A DNA stretch of 64,000 bases, taken from Agrocybe praecox (taxonomy: Eukaryota; Basidiomycota; Agaricomycetes; Agaricales; Agrocybaceae). The position numbers and the translations under genes are program-made. Below are positions 1 through 11,519 of the stretch, one piece after another. Each line of letters opens with the position of its first letter. Within the stretch, counting starts at the first letter, position 1. The stretch is from assembly GCA_964017145.1 (NCBI GenBank), contig OZ024845.1, positions 3,754,066-3,818,065 of the forward strand, given 5' to 3'. Under the pieces are notes generated by a model. The model saw only the letters and a program-made list of their open reading frames with translations, had not been told where the DNA came from and searched no databases.

Positions 1-2100
1 TGACGCAGACACGTTGGAATTCATGGACGTCGAACGTGCAGCTGCATCCGGTGAAAATGGCATAGATGTGGGCATTGGTGGGGTTTGTAAACTCGCGTTG
101 GCATTCTTGACGGTAGCTACAGCGGTGGTATCACCCTCGGGTCAGAGATAATGGGCATCTTCTGGTTCTGCGATCGATTACTAATAGACCTGCTCCTCCT
201 TCTCCTCTCTTTCATCCATCGTATCCATCGACGAATAAGCCTGCAATGCACCAGACGCCGTGCTTGGCGTAGCTCTGATGCTTGGACTTCCAGTGCTCTC
301 CTTTGCGTTGGCCCCAGCATCCTTGCCACCAAAGATCTTTTCCCTTCTCGTCCAACGGAGGAAGCATTCGAGTCTCCTCCAGCGGAAACTGCTGATACTG
401 GAGTGCCAGGAACAGCCGGAGCCGTCGTTTCAGGTATTTCGACAGGAGGAACCGACACGGGCGCTGGTGCTGGTGCTGGGGGTAATGCACTCGGAACGGT
501 AGGAGCACAACAAGCTGTCGGTGGTGCTGGTACTGCTACTGCTACGGCAGGAGGTAAGCCAGGCACGGCCTTCTCATGCGTAGCACTTTGTTTATCCTCC
601 TCCTTCCCCATCCTCCTACCTCCACACGGCTGCCTTCTTCTATGTTCCTTCGGCTTCGAATCGTATTCGATCTGGATGGTATGTCTGAACACTCCAAGAG
701 ATGGATTGACCGGGTGGTGAGAGGGTGTGGAAAGCAGCTCCGACAAAAGATGAAAACGAATCGTCTTCGCTCAGACTCAGTGCAGCAGGGCCAGCGAACT
801 TCTTTTGGCCAGGATCTTCTCTGTTCTGTGGTGTAGCTGACTGAGGTTTGTAGCCAGCCGGCTTAGAAACGACAAACGGTGGTGGAGAAGTGAAGAACGA
901 TACAGAGGGGTCAATAGTAACGCCAGTAACGGGTAACAAAGGCGAGCTCTCGTAGAGGTATTCAGGTTGGGTCGAACAGCTGCGAGGGGGCGTGGGTACA
1001 GTGGTGTTGGTTTGACCAGCGACGGCGGTAGTAACAATCGGCGGAACTGCGTTGGACGACGCAGGCCTCTCGCTCCTCGCCTCCGAAAGATGGCTCTGCG
1101 CCCTAGGTGTCGGCGCGACGTTCGCATTGCCGCTGAGCGCTGCTGCTTGATGATGCTCTAGCTTCTCTAGATGTTCCACCGTCTTTCCAATGCGTTCGGC
1201 TAGCCGTCGGTCCAACTTCAAATCGCGATGCACGATTCTCTTTTTGGAGGATGTAGCAGACACCCGAGACGAGTTGGGAGAAATAGTTTTGCTCCACCTT
1301 TTTGGTGCACATATCGGTGCATGAGGATGTGGCCTAGTTCGCCTCCAGAGGCGTATTCGAGAATTATATCGATGTAATGTCGTATAACCGGACGATATTT
1401 GCGTGTTTGAGCGTCTGCGAACGGAGAACAAAGATTAATCAGTACAATAAATTTGTAAAGCACGATGACAGTGGTGTGTAAAATAAAATAAAATAAAATA
1501 AAATAAAACAAAAACTGTTTTCATGGCACCAAGTCAACGAAGGTCGAGATGGAGGTCCAAATAACATGGAAAGGACAAAGCAAATTAAAAAATATTTCTT
1601 GGAAATAAAAAGATGGGAATGAGAGCGTTGAAGGAAAGAGGATGGCCATGGGGAGAAGAAAAGATAGGAGTAAATAAACACACCTTTAAAACCTCAATTT
1701 CCCTCTCATTTTCACTCATCTTAACGGTACTGTCCACATTACCCCTTTCCCAGGGTCTGGAGGAGCAAATACAGCCGAAATTTGGGGATGGTTCGACGTG
1801 GATGAGCAACCGCGTAAGCTAGGGCAGCTCTGTGCGCGTAAACGTCCGGTATGGGTACCTGGGCAAGTGCTGCTGCGTTCTGGTTCCCCCGGACTGATTC
1901 GAGGGGTCGCCGGCTGGCTCTGTTGATGATCCCGCTGGTTCGGAGAAAGAGTGACAGAGGCAGGTTACTGTTGGCGTCTAGGAGATTGTGGGCGCCGGTG
2001 GGCTCTGTGACGGGGGCATTGGCATGCCATTTTACGTGTATCCTCCTGTGTCGTCGCCGTCACCGCCAGTTCGTGAGTGTGAATGACTCGAGGAAGAATA
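1..2100 (-). pseudogene. Ser/Thr kinase gene remnant, copy A
   Basis: Read on the minus strand this is a broken eukaryotic protein kinase gene. An exon ending at 1684 encodes a glycine-loop start (YLLLQTLGKG) and then NEREIEVLK. After a 269-nt intron (1415-1683) comes TLKHANIVRLYDI, then IILEYASGGEL in another frame, then SQLVSGVCYI in a third, then the catalytic-loop motif IVHRDLKLD (1217-1234) in a further shift. The order matches the N-lobe and catalytic loop of SNF1/KIN-type kinases. At least three frameshifts separate these blocks, an in-frame TAA follows YDI, and DFG and the C-lobe are absent, the reading jumping from HRDLKLD into a Pro/Ala/Ser-rich tail. The tail, with a conserved SSVGREGKRSLVARML block near 300-390, runs off the window start. 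The kinase assignment is firm from motif order; the subfamily is inference. Confidence 0.65.
1476..1508. repeat. (AAAAT)n microsatellite
   Basis: About six AAAAT units lie inside the long intron of the kinase remnant. Confidence 0.9.
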
Positions 2101-2680
2101 TTGGGGTGCTGCAAGAGAAGTGGGCCGTTAGGCGTGATAGAGATGGGGCAGATACGGACCAAGGTGCTCGAAAGTTCCGTGTCTCTCAGCAACTCTCCCA
2201 TCCTTCGTTCCCCGTTGTCACTTTACGATCCTTGTCCTTCCAGAAATAGCAGTATCGTTCTGTACCGCTTTCACGTCCTTCTTTCATCAACATCCTCCAT
2301 TTTCTTCGTTGTGTTACGCGTTTTGTGTGCGCCTTCCAATACTTTCGTATCTCTTCTGTAATATCTCGCCCATTCAGCAACTTGACGCATAGGATTTAAA
2401 TCGAAGAAAAGAGTCGAAAAAAAACAACTGATGGTTGGATACGAACGTACTTGATGCCATGTCGGGTTAGGGTTCGGATCAAAACCTGCATCTTTCCGTC
2501 AGATTGTTCACCATCTGTCCTTTCATCGTCTGTTCGTCGTACAAGTCCTATTTCGTCGGTGATTGTGATTTTGATGCGACCTTGTGCGTGTCGTTTCTTC
2601 ATATTCTCTTCGTTTTCCGTAAACGCTCGCCCCGCTCTTAGCGTACTCTGGTCTCTGGTCAATCATTTAGTCACTATCAG

Positions 2681-3300
2681 CGTAGTGAAAAGTAATTCAA
2701 CCTGTATGCTCTCTTGGCTCGTGTACGAATCGCGGAAGCCACAGCAAACGCTGGAGGCACGGCTCTGCAATTATCGATGACTGGTGGCCTTTTACAGCTT
2801 CTTTTGGAAGAGAAGAAAGGAGAGGAGTTAGCTTTTTCAGGGATCTGGTGCATAAGCGGCAAGCGTTGCTGATCACCACGAGTACACCGCGTATGAAATT
2901 GGCTTTGGGAATTCTGGGCTGGACCGACGACAACGTTTCAACTTCCCTAACTTCGCTGTGCACATTGTCAGGGTTTCCCCTATTTTTCCTTATTTTTCTA
3001 TATTTATTTCGCATTTTTCCCTTTTGTAGATGTGTAGATATCTTATCTGTTTCATATCTTTGATTATCTCTTGATTATCATTTGATTAGATACTTATCAC
3101 TTTAATTTCCCATGAGCATAGCCTCATCCATTCTACATCATTCTACATCATTCTTTTACTTTCTTTATGATGTCATTGCCTTACTCATCATTCCTTTCTA
3201 TGATGTCATGGAGGAATATTCTAGAATAACTGTAGGGTATATATACTGGGCATGTATGTAGCTGTACCCTCAGCTTCAATCTCTTAGGATATCCACTATC
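2681..3300. other. Intergenic, possible promoter of the downstream plus-strand gene
   Basis: No credible coding region. A TATATATA box lies near 3238, about 85 bp before the first ATG of the next plus-strand reading frame, and a CT-rich tract follows it, as is common in fungal promoters. Confidence 0.4.
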
Positions 3301-3327
3301 ATTGGTGTGATCTCTTAGAACCATTGA

Positions 3328-3346
3328 GTGTCTCTCTCTCTCTTCA

Positions 3347-3382
<36 letters not shown>

Positions 3383-3386
3383 GCTT
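3328..3386. repeat. (CT)n tract
   Basis: Almost pure CT dinucleotides, read in one frame as SLSLSLSL. Probably a pyrimidine-rich 5' leader, not protein. Confidence 0.85.
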
Positions 3387-3519
3387 TGTCTTTGTTGGTG
3401 GCCTTGTCACACTGATCTTAGTGTTGCCCTGACACATGCCCCATCCCGCTTCTTCGACGTCTTCTTGCTGCAGCTCCCTCTCACGGCACCCTTCGATCTG
3501 GATGTTGGACCCCAGAATC

Positions 3520-4607
3520 TGAATCATTACCACGCAGTGTATCATCACTGGTCGGCATCCGTTCCTCTCCCTAACGAATGTTTCGCGTTCACCAATGTCT
3601 CACTCACGGAGCTGGAACCACATTGTATTCGACAACCCCCTTTGCTTCTGCATCATCGGCGGCGACCAAGAAGAACCTTAGCCATCCCTATCCCGAACGA
3701 CGACCTGCACCACCCCAACACACCAGACCCTAACTTCTATTTGCCCTGCAGCCTCGTTCCCTTTCATGTTGTTGACTCTTTTCTACAATCACGTCAACAA
3801 CACCGACGACTCGACGTCAAACACGAAGAGTTCATACGGCCATCGGCGTGCTTCGTCTGCATGGCTCATTCTAAGACTATCATGGACAATGGATGCGATG
3901 CGGCATTGTGGAGTTAGTGATGGTGGAGCACCGTTGGCTTGGTCTGCGCCTGATCTGGATGAACACGGGTTATTGTCGTTGGGACCCGTCTTGACGGTCG
4001 TGGATGCGGATTTGGATCCTGCGACGCTGTTGAGCGCGATTCATCCTTGGGTCGACATTTAGCCTACGCATCACCCGCACTTATTCAGAATTCAAACCAG
4101 CATCACCACTCACATTCTCATTTGCACTCGCACTCGGGCATTGATACAGCTCTCACCGGCGTCAACTTCCCGTATCCCACTTCCTCGGTATCAGCATCAG
4201 CATCGGCCATTGAATCGCCTGCGCCTTTTTCTTTCGACGATGTCGGTGATGCCCTTGCCATTCCAGGCGGCGGCATCAATCCTAGTTCGCCCTATGATAT
4301 GGCCACGTATGTGCAGAACGCCCAGCAGCAGCAGTTTGTACACATTTACAGTTCTCTTGATATTGCATCTGTCTGAGAAATCTGTGGCCGCCATCAAGAC
4401 AAACAGCAGCAATAATAGCACACAGGCACCAGTGATAATGGTGGCGTGGATTCCTACCAGTCGCCGTTTGGATCGCCGTGCGATCTGCATTATCACCAGC
4501 TGCTGTACGTAGGCATGCCCACGTCTGTGGCAGACGTTGATGGTAGTGCTTGGGGTGTTGATGCTAATGTGATGTACCAGCGCACACTAGATGTTGCAAG
4601 GTTGATA
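3520..4607 (+). CDS. Uncertain gene, interrupted by the Tc1 element
   Basis: Several overlapping plus-strand frames look compositionally protein-like but need introns or frame repair to join: a His/Pro-rich stretch at 3540-3900, a block reading DEHGLLSLGPVLTVVDADLD (about 3957-4016), a His/Ser run (HHHSHSHLHSHSGID, about 4098-4142) and SPFGSPCDLHYHQLLYV (about 4461-4511). The low-complexity His, Gln and Ser content resembles the tail of a fungal transcription factor, but no DNA-binding domain is visible and no function is assigned. The frame runs directly into the Tc1 insertion at 4608, so whatever gene was here is now split. Confidence 0.25.
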
Positions 4608-4609
4608 TA

Positions 4610-4823
4610 CAGTGGGGGACAAAACTGTTACAATGTTTTGTACATTTCAAGTAAACCTGAAATAACTTGGGAGCCAGGCAAGCTAGAACCTTGAAATTTT
4701 AAATGTAGATAGTCCTGGATGTTATCTACCCAAACATATGTCAATGATTATGTAAGCACCATTTCTTCCCACACTACAAATTATTTAAAAGTACAAGTAC
4801 ATTATAACAGTTTTGTCCCTCTC
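4610..4823 (+). repeat. Tc1 left terminal inverted repeat
   Basis: Matches 5991-6204 in reverse complement. The outer edge reads GGGGGACAAAACTGTTACAA. An inverted version of the same motif closes the inner edge (AACAGTTTTGTCCCTCTC at 4806-4823), so each TIR is itself palindrome-ended. Confidence 0.9.
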
Positions 4824-4948
4824 AGCCAAATCACCTGACTTTATTGATTACACCCAAATAAGTGCAAATAAAATCATGTGATTGGTTGGGAAAAGGTATA
4901 TATACTCTTGTACGATGCTTGTGGCCCCCCACAACTCATTATTTCACT

Positions 4949-5965
4949 ATGCACTGCATTACTACTGCCCAACGCACCCACATCATTCATCTTCTTACCC
5001 AAGGTCATTCTGCTCACCAAATTGAAGCTATTACTGGTTGTTCCATTGCCTCTATATCCCGTATCCGCAACAGATACTGCTCTGACCTTCCCAAGTCCAC
5101 TGGTGGTTGTCCTCGCAAGCTTTCACCATCCAATATCAAATATGCCATATGCCTTATCTCTTCTCGCAAGGCTGAAAATGCTATTGAGGTTGCCAAAACC
5201 TTGAAAAACATTACCAACCAGTCTCTATCATCAAAGACTGTTTGCAGAGCACTTTGGAGCACTGGATTAAAGGCTGTAGTCAAGAAGAAACAGCCTTTTC
5301 TCTCCAAACGACATAAGAAGGAACGCATGGACTTTGCAATGAGCCATATACACTGGACTGTTGATGACTGGAAGCGTGTTGTCTACACAGATGAGACCAA
5401 AGTCAATCATTTGGGGTCAGATGGGAGGAAGTGGGTGTGGAAAATGCCAGGAGAGAGGCTTAGTGATAGACTGGTAGAGGGCACTGTCAAATTTGCAGGA
5501 GGGAATTTGATGTTTTGGGGCTGTATGTTTTGGGAAGGAGTTGGGTATGGGACCAAGATTGATGGGAGGATGGATGCTGACCTCTATGTGTCCATTCTGG
5601 ATGATGAACTCCAGCAAAGCCTTGCATATTACAACAAGAACCCAGAGGATGTCATTTTTCAGCAAGACAATGACCCCAAGCACAAGAGCAAAAAGGCCAT
5701 GAACTGGCTAAAAGACAGTGGTATGGAAGTTATGGTGTGGCCCCCTCAATCAGCAGACCTCAACCCAATTGAACACCTTTGGTTTCATCTCAAGGCAAGG
5801 CTTGGAGACTATGAAACAGCCCCTTCTAGCATAGCAGAACTTTGGGAAAGGACACAGAAGGTGTGGAATGAAATTCCAGCCTCTGTGTGTCAGAATTTGA
5901 TAGAAAGTATGCCTAGAAGGGTTGCAGCTGTTTCTAAGGCCAAGGGAGGCTATACCAAGTACTGA
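4949..5965 (+). CDS. Tc1/mariner transposase
   Basis: Cut-and-paste transposase of 338 aa from the chosen start (MHCITTAQRTHI). The frame is open from 4862, but the first 29 codons look like leader, and a TATATATA box lies near 4897. An N-terminal helix-turn-helix region (HQIEAITGCSIASISRIRNR) is followed by a second DNA-binding segment. The catalytic acidic triad is present: VVYTDETKVN, FQQDNDPKHKSK, and DLNPIEHLWFHLK. The spacing between the second Asp and the Glu fits the DD34E Tc1 group. Length is normal for the family (about 340 aa) and no stop or frameshift is seen. It is the only gene in the element and would act in the nucleus on the element's own TIRs. Confidence 0.95.
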   Translation: MHCITTAQRTHIIHLLTQGHSAHQIEAITGCSIASISRIRNRYCSDLPKSTGGCPRKLSPSNIKYAICLISSRKAENAIEVAKTLKNITNQSLSSKTVCRALWSTGLKAVVKKKQPFLSKRHKKERMDFAMSHIHWTVDDWKRVVYTDETKVNHLGSDGRKWVWKMPGERLSDRLVEGTVKFAGGNLMFWGCMFWEGVGYGTKIDGRMDADLYVSILDDELQQSLAYYNKNPEDVIFQQDNDPKHKSKKAMNWLKDSGMEVMVWPPQSADLNPIEHLWFHLKARLGDYETAPSSIAELWERTQKVWNEIPASVCQNLIESMPRRVAAVSKAKGGYTKY

Positions 5966-5990
5966 ATAGTGTAAATAGTATATAATTTTC

Positions 5991-6204
5991 GAGAGGGACA
6001 AAACCGTTACAATGTACTTGTACTTTTAAATAATTTGTAGTGTGGGAAAAAATGGAGTTTACATAATCATTGACATATGTTTGGGTAGATAACATCCAGG
6101 ACTATCTACATTTAAAATTTCAAGGTTCTAGCTTGCCTGGCTCCCAAGTTATTTCAGGTTTACTTGAAATGTACAAAACATTGTAACGGTTTTGTCCCCC
6201 ACTG
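5991..6204 (-). repeat. Tc1 right terminal inverted repeat
   Basis: Reverse complement of 4610-4823 with scattered substitutions (for example near 6048-6058). It starts at GAGAGGGACAAAACCG and ends at CCCCCACTG, giving the same palindrome-ended layout as the left repeat. Confidence 0.9.
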
Positions 6205-6478
6205 TATAAATAACCTTCCGTATTTCAGCCAACAAATGACGATAGTAGCCAGAGTTGAATAATTAATCCATCCCTCACATGTGTAAGATAAATCCCTGTG
6301 TACTTATCCATACACGCGCGCATTGGAATTCCCTTGCGCGAACCTCTCCGTGTGTCAAAACTGCCCCTTAGTCTCACACAATGAGGCCACCTTCACCACA
6401 ATATATGATAAGTAGAAGGCCTATAGCAAAAGAAGATACAAAGAAGGTAGGCATTGTTTGAAAACACATTGCCACTAT

Positions 6479-9400
6479 TCATAGTGCTGCATTCATATCA
6501 AAAATAACTACAAGGCCGGATCGGTAACCCAAACATATTTGGTTGCCCCAAGTTGAGGAGCAGGAGATGTCGTGATATTGAGGGGGGATCCAGCAGTGAC
6601 GGAGGCTGGCCATTATCCATTCACTATTGTCTGATATCCGAAGAGTGGAAGATTGCTGCGAGTGATAAAAAATGCAGAATTCGTAGGGATTAGTTCTGTT
6701 CACTCTACTGCCATCGGGAAATGTGACAGACTCGTCTGAAGTGGACATTGATTGAGAACTGCCCGTCGTGACATTCCAAATTCGGACTGTTTTGTCGCCT
6801 GATCCAGAGATGACTCGGCTACCATCCTGCGAGAATGCGACAGAGTTCACCGGATATGTGTGGCCCTCCAGCTCAGCCTCCACCTCGCCCATCATCACAT
6901 TCCAAATTCGGACTGTTTTGTCGTCTGATCCAGAGACGACTCGGCTACCGTCCTGCGAGAATGCGACAGACCTCACCCAATCTGTGTGGCCCTTCAGCTC
7001 AGCCTCCACCTCGCCCGTCATCACATTCCAAATTCGGACTGTTTCGTCGGATGATCCAGAGACAACTCTGCTACCATCCTGCGAGAATGCGACAGAGGTC
7101 ACCAAATCTGTGTGGCCCTTCAGCTCAGTCTCCACTTCACCTGTTGTCACATTCCAAATTCGGACTGTTTCGTCGTCTGATCCAGAGACGACTCGGCTAC
7201 CATCCTGCGAGAATGCGACAGACCTCACCCAATCTGTGTGGCCCTTCAGCTCAGCCTCCACCTCACCCGTTGTCACATTCCAAATTCGGACTGTTTTGTC
7301 GTCTGATCCAGAGATGACTCGGCTACCGTCCTGCGAGAATGCGACCGAGTTCACCGGATATGTGTGGCCCTCCAGCTCAGCCTCCACCTCACCCGTTGTC
7401 ACATTCCAAATTCGGAGTGTTTCGTCGGATGATCCAGAGATGACTCGGCTACCGTCCTGCGAGAATGCGACAGACCTCACCCAATCTGTGTGGCCCTTCA
7501 GCTCAGCCTCCGCCTCGCCCGGCATCACATTCCAAATTCGGAGTGTTTTGTCGTCTGATCCAGAGACGACTCGGCTACCGTCCTGCGAGAATGCGACAGA
7601 CCTCACCCAACCTGTGTGGCCCTTCAGCTCAGCCTCCGCCTTGCCCGTCATCACATTCCAAATTCGGACTGTTTTGTCGTCTGATCCAGAGACGACTCGG
7701 CTACCATCCTGCGAGAATGCGACAGAGTTCACCGGATCTGTGTGGCCCTTCAGCTCAGCCTCCACCTCGCCCGTCATCACATTCCAAATTCGGACTGTTT
7801 TGTCGTCTGATCCAGAGACGACTCGGCTACCGTCCTGCGAGAATGCGACCGAGTTCACCGGATATGTGTGGCCCTCCAGCTCAGCCTCCACCTCACCCGT
7901 TGTCACATTCCAAATTCGGAGTGTTTCGTCGGATGATCCAGAGATGACTCGGCTACCATCCTGCGAGAATGCGACAGACCTCACCGAATCTGTGTGGCCC
8001 TTCAGCTCAGCCTCCGCCTTGCCCGTCATCACATTCCAAATTCGGACTGTTTTGTCGTCTGATCCAGAGACGACTCGGCTACCGTCCTGCGAGAATGCGA
8101 CAGACCTCACCCAATCTGTGTGGCCCTTCAGCTCAGTCTCCACCCCACCCGTTGTCACATTCCAAATTCGGACTGTTTTGTCGTCTGATCCAGAGACGAC
8201 TTGGCTACCATCCTGCGAGAATGCGACAGAGTTCACCATTGACCCATTTCTTATAACGTGCTCTGTTGCCCTCCACAAGTCAGATAATCCAAGAATGACT
8301 TTTGGCACTCTGCTGACATCTGCAACATAGGTCTTGCGTATCAATGATTTTTTCGGAATCCAAACAAGTGCAGACTGGTAGATCTCCATGCAGTGTTTCT
8401 GGACAACTTCAAAATTCATTTGTAGACATCGGCGGGCGTCATCAACAAACAAACAAAGATCATGGTATTGAAAGCTCTGTCAATCAAAAGACTATTAGAC
8501 TCACAAAAAAAAAGTCTTCATTCTGGTCCACAACTTACTGATAAAACGGTGGCAATGCTGCTGAGGGATTTCAGTCCTGTCTCTAATTCCCCCAGCATGC
8601 TGAGACACTCGACCCAGTGCAAAAGATGTTCATGCAGAAAATGGCGAAGAGTGTTAACAAGTTCAGTATTGAATACCTTAACTTCTGCTAAATGAGCAGC
8701 CCAATAGACACATGAGTATTTGAGCGCTTCAGAGATTTTGCCAACGTTTTCCACAGAGTTGGTCCTTTCTCTATGCGAAATTGTTAATTCTTTGGGGATG
8801 TCGCATATGTTGTACTTTAGTGACCGGTTCATCTGCTTCAAACATTTGAGAGCTAGCAGTTGATGACCCTCTGAAGCATCCAAAGCACGGAATGAGGAGC
8901 GCTCGGAAGTAAAACGGTCAGGAGAACAACGGACAGGACTGGTTATGAAGTCAGGAAACGAGGCGTGGAATGGAGCAACCACGGCCCCTGGTTGTTCAGG
9001 AATGTGAATAACAGAGGCGAGCGGCGACAAATGCTCGTCCACGTCGTTCCTTTCAGATAGAGATTCAATGGCTTCCATTGGCAACGGATTTCGAAGGAAT
9101 ATGATGATCAACATGAGGTCCCTCATGGGAGTAAGTTCATCTGACGGCTTCTCCTTACAGACCATTTCCAAAATACATATGTAAAGAGTGTCAATGTCAG
9201 TTTTGAACTCGGTGCCAACCGATTCCAGGCCTTGTTCAGCCATTTTGGAAAGACGAGACTTGTAGCGCTTGCCACCGCTGGCAATGTAACGAACCGCAGT
9301 TGCTGCGTAGATGAAGAGTGTACCGGAACGTGCAGTGAGGCCGTCTAGCTCGGATTGCAAGGGCCATTCTTCTGCAGTACGACGACGGTCGTCATTCCTG

Positions 9401-11519
9401 ATGTTGGCTAAGGACGTCTGGAGATACTTGCGGATATCTTCCTGGACCACATTCTCCTCGATATTGTGGAGATAGAAAGCCTTTGCTCTGTTATCCCCGG
9501 AGTTGAAGGCATCGTTAATCGGAGATTCGTCACGACTGGAAATGAACACCTTCAGAGGAATTGTAGATGCCGACCGAAGAACAAGTTTAATGAATGCAGA
9601 GACAACTCGAGGGTCGACACATTCATCGACAGCATCAATGACGATAACCCTGTATATCTTGTCCATCATGCCAGCAGTCGTTCGAATAGGGTTATAAACG
9701 AGCTGCTTGAACTGCTCATTCATATTATTAAAGGTCGGTTCCGCCAGTTTATCGTCACCCTTGATGGCCTTGACGACCTCAACTTTGATGGCAGGTGAAG
9801 CTCTGGCGAGCGCGTGCGCAATAACAGGGATAATGAGACGCGCATTCCACGTCTTCTCAGATGCTCGAGAAGCAAAGAAGCTGCCGCCGAGAATGTTTTT
9901 CGCCTCGAGCATCTCACAGAAGGTGTGCGCGATGGTCGATTTGCCAATTCCAGCCATGCCTACCATCCAGTATACCTTGTCGCTATCGGCGTCCGAGGCC
10001 CAAGCCTCCAAATCTTCGAGGACCTTAACACGGGTCCCTTCCATGCAGCCGGTAGCATCGCCGTAAGACGACTGTCGAGTTTTATAGGATGTCATTTCGT
10101 GATTGAGTTTGTCGATGAGACCTATGGTCTTGTGAGCCCCACAAAATACAACACTTATTGACAGTTTATCTCACCGGAATTCAGGTGCTACAGATGTGTT
10201 CTATCAGCGTCATCCATATTTCTCGGGATAGCAAGAGTATAGTACCTCTACGATTTCTCCTACTGTTGCTTCGATATTCAGCTGGGTATCGATCTTTAAG
10301 ATGTCATCAATATATAAACGTAACTTTTGTCGATAACTTGAGAAACCAACCTGAAAGACTTCGCACAAATTGATGATGCTCCGCAATGCCTTCAGAATTG
10401 TATCGGCATCTTTCGTAGCCAAGGCAGCACGGGTCAACAGTGTTCGCTTCTGCAGCTCTTCGATCTTCTTCAATTGGGCGATGATGGCACTGGAAAGCAT
10501 GGGCGAGTGTGAGATATGACTGAAATACACGAAGAAGCGACGCACTCGCGAAAATTTTCAATCCGATGATTAATCGCGCCTATGCCGCCATCTTTTTTAT
10601 ACTTCCTAACGATCAAGAGAATAGCTTCCAGCTTTCCTTTGAGCTCTTTGAGCTCCTTCTTATTGTCCAACACCCTCTGATCCGCGAGAATAAATGATGA
10701 ATCAGTCGTGAGTCTGTGTTGTTGTCCGTTGAGACACACACCTCGACAAAATCGATAATTGTGAGAATTCCCCCAGCAGCCGTCTTCAAAGGTAGGAACA
10801 TATCAGAGCAATCGTAAAGTCCCTTCACTACTATCTTCAGCCCTTCGTAGACAACACTTCCCACCGCTTTCGCCTGCTGAACCCCCGTTTCGGCCTCGAC
10901 CACACCGTCAGAGAGCCCACCGATTGGCAGATAGGGATTATCTTGTGGAAGGGGATCCCCGGACTGCACATTTACAGCAGACAATGTAATCTTCATTTTG
11001 GCAGGAACGACGTTACCCTTCTTATCCGTCAAATCAAAACTGGCGTCTAATTAAACCTCCTTCAAGATGAATACGCGCATATAGCAGACATTGTACTCAC
11101 TATTACCGAGCAGGGCTTCGACTTTCCCCTCGTATTGTACCACTAAAAAATTGAGCAGATTGATGTTGGTCCCGAATCCGCGGTAGACGACAATCTTAAT
11201 CGTTGACGAGGGCTCGAACGAGCTGATCCCAAGAGGTGAATATCAACCAAGAGGTCATTCACAAGACCAAGACTCACATTTCATTGTCGGCATTCCATTC
11301 CCATTTCAGCACCGGCGTGCGAGGGTTGGGATGTGTCGATTTTATAACCTCCTTGCCGGCTACAGAAATCCGTATAGAGTACTTTGATCGTACCCCACTG
11401 CCAACGTTGCCAGAAACTTCGATACCTAGATGAAGATAAGCAGAAGACAAGGTCATTGTAGATGTCGCGATCTTACTTCCTAGGATTGCGCGAAGTGGTG
11501 ACGGTTTATTGGTTGCCAT
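6479..11519 (-). CDS. NOD-like receptor: C2 - NACHT - WD40
   Basis: Ten exons join in phase to 1509 codons: 11519-11477, 11425-11278, 11222-11101, 11046-10742, 10676-10546, 10489-10351, 10293-10246, 10187-10175, 10121-8539, 8476-6479. Residues 1-105 read as a C2-like beta domain (PRTPVLKWEWN), then a helical linker. The NACHT NTPase has its P-loop GMAGIGKST near residue 371 and Walker B VIVIDAVDEC near 475; the lead-in YGDATGCMEGTR is typical of mushroom NACHT proteins. Residues about 910-1415 form 12 WD40 repeats of 42 aa (AFSQDGSRVVSGSDDKTVRI), nearly identical at DNA level. In fungi this architecture mediates non-self recognition and regulated cell death (HET-E type); ligand recognition here is inference. 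The N-terminal effector is not a HET, Goodbye or PNPase domain. Intact. Confidence 0.9.
6740..8250 (-). repeat. 126-bp tandem array encoding WD40 repeats
   Basis: Twelve head-to-tail 126-bp units inside the receptor's last exon. The backbone is almost invariant while a few codons differ between units: the residues after GHT (DW, DS, YP, DP, GW, DL), the following V-RS, V-NS or V-TS, and SDDK versus SSDE. This is the pattern of concerted evolution with variation confined to the ligand-facing surface. Confidence 0.9.

Larger units (their letters stand above)
1..2680. repeat. Duplicated segment, copy A (partner 18960-21190)
   Basis: The whole stretch, including the kinase remnant and about 600 bp upstream of it, is recognisably related to 18960-21190 in the same orientation. 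Shared landmarks are TGGACGTCGAACG near position 24 and 18977, the REIEVLK exon, TTCAGCAACTTGACGCATAGG near 2373 and 20913, and the GGGTTAGGGTTCGGATCA motif near 2464 and 21013. Many indels and substitutions separate the copies, so the duplication is old compared with the transposons in the window. Confidence 0.75.
4610..6204 (+). mobile_element. Tc1/mariner DNA transposon, apparently complete
   Basis: A 1595-bp element bounded by TA on each side (4608-4609 and 6205-6206), the usual Tc1 target duplication. Both ends start CAGTGGGGGACAAAA. The terminal inverted repeats are long, about 214 bp (4610-4823 and 5991-6204), with only a few differences between them, and enclose one intact transposase gene. 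Intact ends, intact ORF and similar repeats suggest a fairly recent and possibly still competent insertion. Confidence 0.93.

Noticed and set aside
2461..2483. tRNA gene suggested by a B-box-like word
   Set aside because: No A box, acceptor stem or cloverleaf can be folded around any of the three copies.
3324..3520. Signal peptide from the SLSLSLSLFLSLLL start
   Set aside because: It is a translated CT microsatellite, more likely an untranslated leader.
6768..8330. 520-aa plus-strand open frame opposite the WD40 array
   Set aside because: It is an antisense shadow. The 126-bp unit is a multiple of three, so a chance-open antisense frame repeats without stops. The minus-strand reading is a clear WD40 domain.
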